Assembly (NCBI GenBank): GCA_001786395.1 | Contig: MFWN01000095.1 | Coordinates: 3,999 to 12,114, forward strand | DNA length: 8,116 nt | Reading direction: 5' to 3' | Origin: Candidatus Pacearchaeota archaeon RBG_13_36_9 | GTDB taxonomy: Archaea > Nanobdellota > Nanobdellia > Pacearchaeales > GW2011-AR1 | Notes under the pieces: model-generated | What the model was told of the DNA's origin: nothing | Database searches by the model: none | What the model saw: only the letters and a program-made list of their open reading frames with translations | Part shown: positions 1 to 6,940 of the stretch, in pieces | Layout: each line of letters begins with the position of its first letter | How positions within the stretch are numbered: position 1 is the first letter of the stretch | Position numbers and translations under genes: made by a program

Positions 1-489
1 GGCAATTACAAACCGTGCGTAAACCAGAGGCCTCTTTTAATAGAGCATGAGGAAGAAGGAATATCCAAGTACATCCAAAGAAATATCAGCGATTGTTTTA
101 CGAGCTTAAAAGAGGAATTAGAAAATAATGGCTACGATGTTTCTATGGGGGAGATGAAAATTAAAACTGAGCTTCAATCCAAAAGGGCGATTGTAAATGC
201 AGAGAGAAGGCTTACTATTGCAAAAGGTGGAACAACGAATAGCTTTAACAAGTTTGAAGTAAAAATAGCAACTCCCTTATATGAGCTGTCAGAGATTGCA
301 ATGGAAATTGTAAACCAAGAAGCGCAATACTGCAATTTTGAAAATTTGGGATTTATGATTATTTATCCTGCATACGACATAAGGAAAAACAACGTAGAAG
401 GGAGCCTTATTTATACTGTAAGGGATTTAGAAACACAACAGGAATTTAAATTTGCCGTGAGGGGCTGTGTAATGCCTGCTGGGGTATAA
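1..489 (+). CDS. A1: anchored pilin-like surface protein, C-terminal 162 residues (5' partial)
   Basis: The frame is open from base 1 with no stop, so this is the 3' part of a gene that begins before the window; ATG 145 is only an internal methionine. The product is a paralogue of A2 (4068-4847). Its first 33 residues align without gaps to A2 residues 92-124, with 11 identities including both cysteines (C6/C97 and C32/C123). Both proteins end in a FAVR...PAG motif. By comparison with A2 about 91 residues are missing, including the expected pilin-like membrane anchor. It probably acts at the cell surface together with B1, whose ATG follows the TAA after a single base. A1 ends right after PAGV, whereas A2 carries a nine-residue extension. 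The family is not recognised. Paralogy is seen directly; surface location is inferred from A2. Confidence 0.85.
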   Translation, partial: GNYKPCVNQRPLLIEHEEEGISKYIQRNISDCFTSLKEELENNGYDVSMGEMKIKTELQSKRAIVNAERRLTIAKGGTTNSFNKFEVKIATPLYELSEIAMEIVNQEAQYCNFENLGFMIIYPAYDIRKNNVEGSLIYTVRDLETQQEFKFAVRGCVMPAGV

Positions 490-490
490 G

Positions 491-3400
491 ATGGAGATAA
501 TAAAAGAGAATATAATAAGCAAGAAAGGCGGAATGAGCTATTTGCAGATAGTTATGTTAGTTATAAGTATATTTGCATTCTCTTACCTTTTATCCTCTAA
601 GTTTGAGAGTGTTTCTGCCCAAGCAACAGAGATTAAAGGGCTTGCATGCTGTGAAAAAACCAAGGAAGGAGCTTACTGCCAGTATACTTTTGATGAAGAC
701 TGCGATACTGAATACAAGGATGCCCCTACCGAATGCGAGTATGTTGACTATTGCAAAAAAGGCTGCTGTTACAGCACAAAAACAGGATGGTGCAACAAGG
801 CAACGCCTGAAATACTATGTGAGGACAAATGGAACGGAGATGCCAGCTGCAATATTCCTGAATGTTCAAGAGGATGCTGCCTCATAGGAAGAAATGCCCT
901 TTTCACTACAGACAGAAATTGCGAAGTCAAGTCAAAATTTTATGGAATAGAAAAAGACTTCAGGCCCGAGATAAACAATGAACTAGAATGCATTTTCCTT
1001 GCAGACAGGGCTGAAGAAGGGGCGTGCGTTTATGATGGAGACTGCAAGATACTCACAAAAGAATCGTGCATAAATACTGGAGGAGAGTTTTACAAGGGAA
1101 AGTACTGCTCTGACCCCTCATTAGAAACAGACTGTAAGGCTCACGACCGTGCAGGATGCTTTGAGCAGAAAGCTTATTGGTTTGACTCTTGCGACAACAG
1201 GGAAGAGGTAAAAGAAGAATGCTCTATTTTTATGGGAACAATGTGCGCGCTGGTGGGAACTGAATACAAATGCAGGAGCATTGATTGCGAGGTAGAAATA
1301 GACGGGAAAAAAGTTACGAAGAAAAACGGGGAAAGCTGGTGCGAATACGAAGGAACAATTGGAGAAAGCAGGGATGTTCCTGGCTCAAGGCACATAAGGC
1401 ATGTATGCTTTATGGGAGAAGAAAGAACAGAGCCTTGCCAGGATTATAGAAATCAGATTTGCGTTCAGTCTAACATTAATTTAGGAAATAACACAGGAAG
1501 CAAAACAGTTTTTACAGAAGCTGCGTGCAGAGTGAATAACTGGAGGCAGTGCATAAATTACAACAAACAAAACCAAGAGCACATGGAAAGCAGCTGCAAG
1601 AAAAATCCGGATTGCTATATTAAAAGTGTATCTGTGGATGAGTATTTTTCATTTAACTATTGCGTTCCTAACTATCCTCCTGGATTCAATTTAAAAACAG
1701 AGGCAGGAGGAAAAAGCGCTGAATTAGTTTGCTCGCAGGCAAGCCAGAAATGCACTATGATTTTTGTCAAAGGCTGGGATACTAAGTGGAAATGCGAGGT
1801 TAACTGCAATTGTGACGAAGCAGGATTCACACAACAAATGAATGAGCTCTGCACAAGCTTGGGAGATTGCGGAGCATACACCAATGTTGTTGGAAAAGTC
1901 ACAGATGATGGATATTCAACAAATAAAGTAGGCTTATCTTCAGATTATCTAAAAGACTTGGCAAAATTCTCCAGGACAGTTCCAGGACAAAAAGCAGAAC
2001 CAGGAGATTTAGATGACTTATACGGCGGAGCAAATGTCCTTGCAGGAGACTATGATGATAATAGTAAGTTAGGAGATGCGCTGGGGGTGGCGGGGATTGG
2101 ATTCGGGGCAATGGTTGCAAGCCATATGATCGTTTATGGGGATGGTATTATTGAATCGATTGGGTGGGCAATAAGCACCCAAGGAGCGACTAGTGGGGGA
2201 TCAGGCATGCTAGGAGCCGGTGGTGAAATGCTAGGAGCATTCGGCAATGTCTTAGGATCTATCGGAGCAGTAATGGCTGTAGCAAGTTTAATTAGTCTAA
2301 TTTTTGATGTTGATTACGATGATGCTTTAGCAGTTTCAGGAGCAATTGCTGGGGTGGGTGGAGCAATCTATTTAAGTAAAGCTATAGCAGCAGGAGCTGA
2401 GTTGGGAGAAGCTGCATGGGCATATCTAAAAATTTTAGGTTGGATTGGCTTCATCATCATTATCGCCTATCTTGTTCTCACAGAAATAATCGGTGTTGGA
2501 GACACCAAAGAGAAAGTTGTTACCTTTGAATGCAAGCCATGGCAGGCTCCTTCTGGAGGAGCTGATTGTTCTAAATGTGGTGATTTTACTGGCTGCAGCG
2601 AGTATAAATGCCAGAGTCTCGGGCAGGGATGCAAGTTTATTAACAAAGGAACAGGCCAAGAGAGATGTATTGATATAACTCCAAGGGATGTGACTTCCCC
2701 TAGACTATCTCCTTTCTACGAGTTTATATCAGAAGGATTTGAATATTCCAGTGTTAATGAGAATGGCTTTCAAATTAGTGAGGTAGGAGGCGGCTGCATA
2801 CCTGAGTTTACAACTGTCTTTTTCGGAGTTAAAAGTGACAGGCCAGCCCAATGTAAAATAGGAATAGACCCTTTAGAAACTTATAATGAAATGCCTGCTT
2901 ATTTCGGAGGAAGCAATTTGTATATTGAAAATCATACAAGCATTCTTGTCATACCTAGCATTGAAGCTTTAAAAAATGAGTACAACCTTACTCCGGTGCA
3001 GGTTGATAAACTTGGAGAATTTAACTTTTATGTTAAATGCATGGGAATTAATGGAAAAGCTAATGATGCTGCATATGTGATTAAGTCATGCGTCAGAGAA
3101 GGGCCTGACTTGACTGCTCCTATGATAACAAAAGCAGAGCCAGAAAAAGGATATATAGGATTTAACGCAACAGAATTTAAAGCAACCTTCTGGACAAACG
3201 AGCCAAGTAATTGCAAGTATAGTCTAATAGATATGAAATATTCTGAAATGGAAAACCAAATGGTTTGTCAGAACAGCCTTAATAATCAGGACTTTTATGG
3301 TTTTCCCTGCAATGTTACTTTTGATGTACGCAACAGCCAGAAGTTCTTTGTCAGATGCCAGGACTTGTCTGAAAACCAGAATACAATGACAGAAAGTTAT

Positions 3401-4018
3401 GAATATAAGCTAAGTCGCTCACAGTCAGAATTAAGGATAGTTCTTACTGACCCTAAAAATGAAGAAATAATCAGAGCAGCAAGCGAGCCAATAACTCTTA
3501 ATTTAGAAGTTGCTACAGCAGGAGGGGCTGAAGATGGAAAAGCTATCTGCTCTTATAAATTCAGGGAAACTGCCCAATATGCAAGATTCTTTGAAACTGA
3601 CTCTAATAAGCACAAGCAGGTATTTTCTTCTGTAATTGGCGGAAATTATACTATTTGGATTGAATGTATGGATGCGGCTGAAGATATAGCCAATACAACA
3701 ATTAACTTTACAGTTTATGTTGATACTGACGGGCCTTTAGTCACAAGAATTTATTATGAAAATGGGCTGAAAATAATTGCAGATGAAGATTCCACATGCG
3801 CCTATTCTTTTATTGACAGCAAGTGTATATTTGATATTAAGAACATAACTGAGAAAAGCAATGCAGAACTAATGACTGGAACAGGAAAAGAGCACACAGG
3901 AGAGTGGCGGGCTGAACAAACTTACTATATAAAATGCATGGATGATTATGGTAATTCTCCAGGAAAATGCTCAATTACTGTTCGTCCTTATGAAATCCTT
4001 GAAAAAGCAGGGATATAA
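491..4018 (+). CDS. B1: large Cys-rich secreted protein with membrane domain and Ig-like repeats
   Basis: This 1175-residue protein belongs to no family I can name. Order: basic N-region with KKGG (11-14), hydrophobic segment 16-34 and possible signal peptidase site SAQA (42-45); Cys-rich domain 53-460 with 43 Cys, including CC pairs at 53, 92 and 129, GSRHIRH (298-304) and LGDCGAY (457-463); acidic linker about 505-529; Gly/Ala-rich hydrophobic domain 530-668 with about four possible membrane segments; second Cys cluster 681-726; four Cys-paired beta-rich repeats 788-1149 with most of the N-X-S/T sequons. An even number of membrane passes would put both Cys-rich ends outside. It starts one base after A1, with GGGGT at 481-485 as a weak ribosome site. 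ATG 533 (Met15) is an alternative, but its GGCGG lies too close. The first 430 residues match B2, which lacks everything after them. The role is likely surface structure or attachment (inference). Confidence 0.9.
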   Translation: MEIIKENIISKKGGMSYLQIVMLVISIFAFSYLLSSKFESVSAQATEIKGLACCEKTKEGAYCQYTFDEDCDTEYKDAPTECEYVDYCKKGCCYSTKTGWCNKATPEILCEDKWNGDASCNIPECSRGCCLIGRNALFTTDRNCEVKSKFYGIEKDFRPEINNELECIFLADRAEEGACVYDGDCKILTKESCINTGGEFYKGKYCSDPSLETDCKAHDRAGCFEQKAYWFDSCDNREEVKEECSIFMGTMCALVGTEYKCRSIDCEVEIDGKKVTKKNGESWCEYEGTIGESRDVPGSRHIRHVCFMGEERTEPCQDYRNQICVQSNINLGNNTGSKTVFTEAACRVNNWRQCINYNKQNQEHMESSCKKNPDCYIKSVSVDEYFSFNYCVPNYPPGFNLKTEAGGKSAELVCSQASQKCTMIFVKGWDTKWKCEVNCNCDEAGFTQQMNELCTSLGDCGAYTNVVGKVTDDGYSTNKVGLSSDYLKDLAKFSRTVPGQKAEPGDLDDLYGGANVLAGDYDDNSKLGDALGVAGIGFGAMVASHMIVYGDGIIESIGWAISTQGATSGGSGMLGAGGEMLGAFGNVLGSIGAVMAVASLISLIFDVDYDDALAVSGAIAGVGGAIYLSKAIAAGAELGEAAWAYLKILGWIGFIIIIAYLVLTEIIGVGDTKEKVVTFECKPWQAPSGGADCSKCGDFTGCSEYKCQSLGQGCKFINKGTGQERCIDITPRDVTSPRLSPFYEFISEGFEYSSVNENGFQISEVGGGCIPEFTTVFFGVKSDRPAQCKIGIDPLETYNEMPAYFGGSNLYIENHTSILVIPSIEALKNEYNLTPVQVDKLGEFNFYVKCMGINGKANDAAYVIKSCVREGPDLTAPMITKAEPEKGYIGFNATEFKATFWTNEPSNCKYSLIDMKYSEMENQMVCQNSLNNQDFYGFPCNVTFDVRNSQKFFVRCQDLSENQNTMTESYEYKLSRSQSELRIVLTDPKNEEIIRAASEPITLNLEVATAGGAEDGKAICSYKFRETAQYARFFETDSNKHKQVFSSVIGGNYTIWIECMDAAEDIANTTINFTVYVDTDGPLVTRIYYENGLKIIADEDSTCAYSFIDSKCIFDIKNITEKSNAELMTGTGKEHTGEWRAEQTYYIKCMDDYGNSPGKCSITVRPYEILEKAGI
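2798..3985 (+). repeat. Four Cys-paired Ig/FnIII-like protein repeats inside B1
   Basis: The C-terminal third of B1 holds four diverged units, each opening with C-x-Y or a close variant and closing with an aromatic strand plus [KRE]-C and usually D...N. The Cys pairs are 788/850, 908/956, 1020/1059 and 1103/1149. Closing strands read FYVKCMG, FFVRCQD, IWIECMD and YYIKCMD. The spacing and strand-like pattern suggest beta-sandwich domains with one internal disulfide each. Sequons lie at N814, N832, N892, N941, N1052, N1068, N1072 and N1118, so the region is probably extracellular and may be glycosylated. The repeats are visible at protein level only; the fold assignment is inference. Confidence 0.6.
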
Positions 4019-4030
4019 AAACTTATAAAT
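4014..4030 (+). promoter_or_regulatory. Candidate BRE/TATA promoter for the A2 operon
   Basis: An A-rich BRE-like run leads directly into CTTATAAAT, the arrangement of an archaeal BRE/TATA element. It overlaps the last codons and stop of B1 and lies in the only long gap (49 bases) of the surface cluster. Initiation about 25 bases downstream would fall near 4050, leaving a short leader that contains GGCGG (4051-4055) and AGAGG (4061-4065) before the A2 ATG. Inference from position and motif only. Confidence 0.5.
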
Positions 4031-4067
4031 GTCATTATCATTAAACTAAAGGCGGAGAAAAGAGGAA

Positions 4068-4847
4068 ATGAATAACTTTATTAAATCAAAGCGCGCACAA
4101 CTTGCCCTATTTATAATTATAGCTCTTTTGATAGTAATTGCCCTGCTTGTACTGCTGTTTTTTGGAGACAGCATAAAGCCGTGGATAACCCCCAAAGCAA
4201 GCCAGGAATACATTAGAGAATGCACTCAAACAGCAACAAAAGAAGCTTTGCAAAAAGTAGAAATGCAGGGGGGGAGCCTTGAGCCTGAACACTACCTTCT
4301 TTATCAGGACAATAAGGTAGACTATGCCTGCTACACTGAGAAATATTATGAAACTTGCGTTATGCAGAAGCCTTTCCTAAAGCAGAATATTGAGCAGGAA
4401 GTTGCCTCTTACATAGAACCCAAGGTTAAAAGCTGTTTTGAAAGCATGAAAGAGCAGCTGAAAAGAAGCGGCAGCGAAGTGGCAGTTCAGGACATAAAAA
4501 CAGAAGCTGCACTCTCTCCAAATTCTATTGCTATTACAATAAGGGCTCCTACTTCAGTAAGAAAGCAGGGCGCTTTATCTTTTGAAAATATGAAGGTAAA
4601 TGTAAAAAGCGAGGCATACGATTTAGTCATGCTCGCATCCTCAATAAGCAACTACGAGGCAAGATATGGGGACTCTAACACTGTTGCATACATGATGTAT
4701 TATCCTGATATAAAGGTAGAGAAAATAGAAAGAAGCGACGGGAGAGTTTATGTTTTAACTCACAAGCCATCCAATGAAAAATTTATGTTTGCAGTCAGGA
4801 GCATTGCCTGGCCTGCAGGATATTTAGGAGTTGAAGATGAATTATAA
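4068..4847 (+). CDS. A2: N-terminally anchored pilin-like surface protein
   Basis: This 259-residue protein starts with a short basic leader, KSKRAQ (6-11), followed by an unbroken hydrophobic segment of about 22 residues (11-32). That layout resembles archaeal class III/type IV pilin signal peptides cut between A10 and Q11, but the Glu normally at +5 is Phe (F15), so processing is uncertain and a plain membrane anchor is possible. The rest is a mixed alpha/beta outer domain with Cys at 52, 88, 97 and 123 and the closing motif FAVR...WPAG (241-251). The region from residue 92 to PAG is paralogous to A1; two of its cysteines are conserved there. The purine-rich leader (GGCGG, AGAGG) supports ATG 4068. 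The last 11 bases overlap B2. It probably acts with B2 at the envelope, perhaps as a pseudopilin-like anchor or partner (inference). No named family recognised. Confidence 0.88.
   Translation: MNNFIKSKRAQLALFIIIALLIVIALLVLLFFGDSIKPWITPKASQEYIRECTQTATKEALQKVEMQGGSLEPEHYLLYQDNKVDYACYTEKYYETCVMQKPFLKQNIEQEVASYIEPKVKSCFESMKEQLKRSGSEVAVQDIKTEAALSPNSIAITIRAPTSVRKQGALSFENMKVNVKSEAYDLVMLASSISNYEARYGDSNTVAYMMYYPDIKVEKIERSDGRVYVLTHKPSNEKFMFAVRSIAWPAGYLGVEDEL
4826..4830 (+). promoter_or_regulatory. Ribosome binding site AGGAG fixing the B2 start
   Basis: AGGAG ends six bases before ATG 4837, an ideal spacing. The in-frame TTG at 4831 touches the site directly and cannot be served by it. The start of B2 is therefore ATG 4837, two codons inside the longest open frame. 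The site lies within the last codons of A2, so the two genes are translationally coupled. Confidence 0.8.
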
Positions 4848-6378
4848 AACAATTTTAAGTTTAATAACTGTATTAATGCTATCAGTAATTATATCTGCAT
4901 ATATAGTCCTAGCTGTAAGTGCAGATTACTGCTGCGAAAAAACAACTTACGGAGCGTGGTGCCAGAATGCACCTGAGGAAAAATGCGATAGCAAGTTAAG
5001 AATGGCTCCAACGAGCTGCGATGCAACTTCTTACTGCAGAGAAGGCTGCTGCTATGACTCTATTGAAGGCTTGTGCATGGAAAACACTCCACAAAAAGTC
5101 TGCGATGATAATGATGGAACCTGGCATGAGTCTGCTGAATGTGACATTCCACAGTGCAGGTTGGGATGCTGCGTTCTGGATACTCAGGCGGCATTTGTCT
5201 CGCTTACAAGGTGCAAGAAGCTCTCTGGCTTTTACGGGGTAGAAACTGATTTCAGGACAGGGGTAGGAAATGAGGTAGAGTGCATTGGAATAGCACAATC
5301 AAGGGATGTCGGGGCGTGCGTTTATGAAAGCCCAGACTATATAAGAACCTGCAGGTTTACAACAAGAGAAGAGTGCAAGAAAACAGGCTCTGCAGGAGCA
5401 AACATGACTGAATCGGAATTTTATAAAGATTATTTATGCTCTGCAGAAGAGCTGGCAACAGAGTGCGGGCCAAGCAGGGAGACTACCTGTGTGGATGGAA
5501 AAGAAGAAGTCTATTTTAAAGATTCCTGCGGAAATCCAGCAAATATTTACGATGCTTCAAAAATTAATGATGCTGAATACTGGAAGAAAATAATTAAAAA
5601 AGAGGAAAGCTGCGGATATGGAGCTGGAAATGCAAACTCTGAAAGCTGCGGAAACTGCAATTATTTTTTAGGAAGCTTGTGCAAGGATGCAAAAAGAGGG
5701 GCTGAGGCACAGTATGGAAGCAAGATATGCTCGGACTTGAACTGCTATCAAACTTCTGATGGCAAAGACCATAGGCATGGGGAGTCCTGGTGCTCCTATG
5801 ATGGGAGCACAGGAAATGGAGCTGATTCTGTTGGAAGCAGGCACATAAGGCACATCTGCATTGCAGGAGAAGAAATAGTAGAGCCCTGCGCAGATTACAG
5901 GCAGAAAGTCTGCCTTCAATCAGAAACAGATACTGGCTCTGGAATTTTTACAGAGGCGGCGTGTATAGTTAACAGATGGCAGGACTGTGTGCGACAGGAC
6001 GAAAAGGAAGACTGCCTGAACAGAGACAAAAGAGACTGCTACTGGACTGACAAATGTGTTCCAGATGTCCCGCCCGGATTAAAATTCTGGAAAGAAGGAG
6101 ACTCTCAAGGAGTTTGCAAAGTTGGAAATGCCCAGTGCACTGTTGAATATGAAAAAGGATTATTTGACAGCAAAGAGCCTGTTAAAAATGAAGAATGCTT
6201 GGGGGAAGCCTGGGCTTCATCAAAAAATGATATTTGTGTAGCATTAGGAGATTGCGGAGCATATGTGAACTGGGTGGGAAGATATACGGATGATGGATAT
6301 GAGTGGAAGGTAGCTAAGGAGTCAAAAAGCCTGGGAAGAAGCATAATTGATGATTTAAAGAGGAGGGCAGGGGTGTAA
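4837..6378 (+). CDS. B2: Cys-rich secreted protein, short paralogue of B1
   Basis: This 513-residue protein (numbered from ATG 4837) has a signal peptide with hydrophobic core about 5-26 and a likely cut after VSA (27-29), just before the first CC pair (32-33). The mature part contains 43 Cys between 32 and 473 and no further membrane segment, so it is probably secreted, or held by a partner such as A2. It matches the B1 N-terminal domain along its length: GAWCQ near the start, CC pairs, YG-ETDF, GSRHIRH (333-339), EPC-DYR, FTEAAC, LGDCGAY (470-476) and TDDGY (484-488). It ends about 25 residues after TDDGY, where B1 enters its linker and membrane domain. No CxxCH heme site is present, so it is not a cytochrome. 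One sequon is at N189. The family has no name I know. The gene overlaps A2 by 11 bases and is followed by MNT1 after one base. Confidence 0.9.
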   Translation: MNYKTILSLITVLMLSVIISAYIVLAVSADYCCEKTTYGAWCQNAPEEKCDSKLRMAPTSCDATSYCREGCCYDSIEGLCMENTPQKVCDDNDGTWHESAECDIPQCRLGCCVLDTQAAFVSLTRCKKLSGFYGVETDFRTGVGNEVECIGIAQSRDVGACVYESPDYIRTCRFTTREECKKTGSAGANMTESEFYKDYLCSAEELATECGPSRETTCVDGKEEVYFKDSCGNPANIYDASKINDAEYWKKIIKKEESCGYGAGNANSESCGNCNYFLGSLCKDAKRGAEAQYGSKICSDLNCYQTSDGKDHRHGESWCSYDGSTGNGADSVGSRHIRHICIAGEEIVEPCADYRQKVCLQSETDTGSGIFTEAACIVNRWQDCVRQDEKEDCLNRDKRDCYWTDKCVPDVPPGLKFWKEGDSQGVCKVGNAQCTVEYEKGLFDSKEPVKNEECLGEAWASSKNDICVALGDCGAYVNWVGRYTDDGYEWKVAKESKSLGRSIIDDLKRRAGV

Positions 6379-6379
6379 A

Positions 6380-6940
6380 ATGCTAGAAAAAATATTTACT
6401 TCAAAAAATAGAATAAAAATTATGGGATTTTTGTTCTTTGAAAAGCAAGAAACGCATATAAGAGAGATATCAAGAGAATTAAAAATATCCCCCAGCGCAG
6501 TTAAAAGTGAAGTGGAGAACCTGCTTTTTGTTGGAATTATTAAAAAAGAGAAAAATAAAATAGCTTTAAACAAAAGAAGCAGCATTGCTGAAGATTTAAA
6601 AAATATTTTAATAAAAACAGACTTTATCGTTTATCCTATCAAAGAGGCTTTAAAAAAAGTGGATGCTGAATTTATTTTTATATTTGGAAGTTTCGCAAGA
6701 GGGGACCTTACAGGGGAGAGTGATATTGATTTGATGGTTATCGGAAAAATAAGCTCTTTTGAATTATATGAGAATATCAAGCCTGCAGAAGACAAGATAA
6801 GAAAAGAGATTAACCCTGTTGTCTGGACCCTCGAGCATCTGAGGGGGAAAAAAGACAGCGGATTTGTAAAAGATATTTTCAAAAAAGGCATCATAATGAT
6901 AAAAGGAGAGGAAGATGAACTTCGAAAGATTGTTAAGTGA
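6380..6940 (+). CDS. MNT1: winged-helix + MNT-type nucleotidyltransferase, likely antitoxin
   Basis: This 186-residue two-domain protein pairs an N-terminal winged helix-turn-helix (about 8-66; helices around HIREISRELKISPSAVKSEV) with a minimal nucleotidyltransferase (about 80-176). The nucleotide-binding signature follows the GS-X10-D-X-D form: G103, S104, D115 and D117 inside SDIDL. The third catalytic carboxylate of the fold is not obvious; the expected later strand reads EINPVVW, with Asn145 near that place. The related MntA antitoxins transfer AMP to their HEPN partner, and the winged helix could bind the operon promoter (family knowledge plus inference). The ATG follows the B2 stop by one base, served by GGGGTG at 6370-6375. 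The last 26 bases overlap HEPN1, the usual pairing of this module. Unusually it appears to share a transcript with the surface genes. Confidence 0.85.
   Translation: MLEKIFTSKNRIKIMGFLFFEKQETHIREISRELKISPSAVKSEVENLLFVGIIKKEKNKIALNKRSSIAEDLKNILIKTDFIVYPIKEALKKVDAEFIFIFGSFARGDLTGESDIDLMVIGKISSFELYENIKPAEDKIRKEINPVVWTLEHLRGKKDSGFVKDIFKKGIIMIKGEEDELRKIVK

Larger units (their letters stand above)
1..6378 (+). repeat. Tandem duplication of a two-gene A-B surface cassette
   Basis: A1-B1 and A2-B2 are paralogous gene by gene, in the same order, orientation and close coupling. The copies are strongly diverged at DNA level but short identical stretches remain, such as GGAGATTGCGGAGCATA near 1861 and 6247, which encodes the same GDCGA motif. 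Copy 1 is interrupted on the left by the window edge. Confidence 0.8.

Noticed and set aside
533..535. ATG 533 as the start of B1
   Set aside because: Kept only as an alternative. GGCGG is one base away, too close to act, whereas ATG 491 follows the A1 stop by one base like the B2-MNT1 junction, and the KKGG leader has a counterpart (KRGN) in the small ORF at 7375.
573..887. Open frame of 104 codons on the + strand inside B1
   Set aside because: It lies wholly within the Cys-rich coding region in another frame; its composition follows from the TGC-rich codons of B1 and it has no ribosome site.
4831..4836. TTG 4831 as the start of B2
   Set aside because: The AGGAG site touches it directly, while ATG 4837 lies at ideal six-base spacing and leaves a normal signal peptide.
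4996..5298. Minus-strand open frame of 100 codons inside B2
   Set aside because: Antisense shadow of the conserved Cys-rich domain, with no start context or recognisable product.
647..6255. B proteins as multiheme cytochromes or electron conduits
   Set aside because: Despite 43 cysteines per domain, no CxxCH motif was found; CGNC in B2 and CSKC in B1 are not followed by His.
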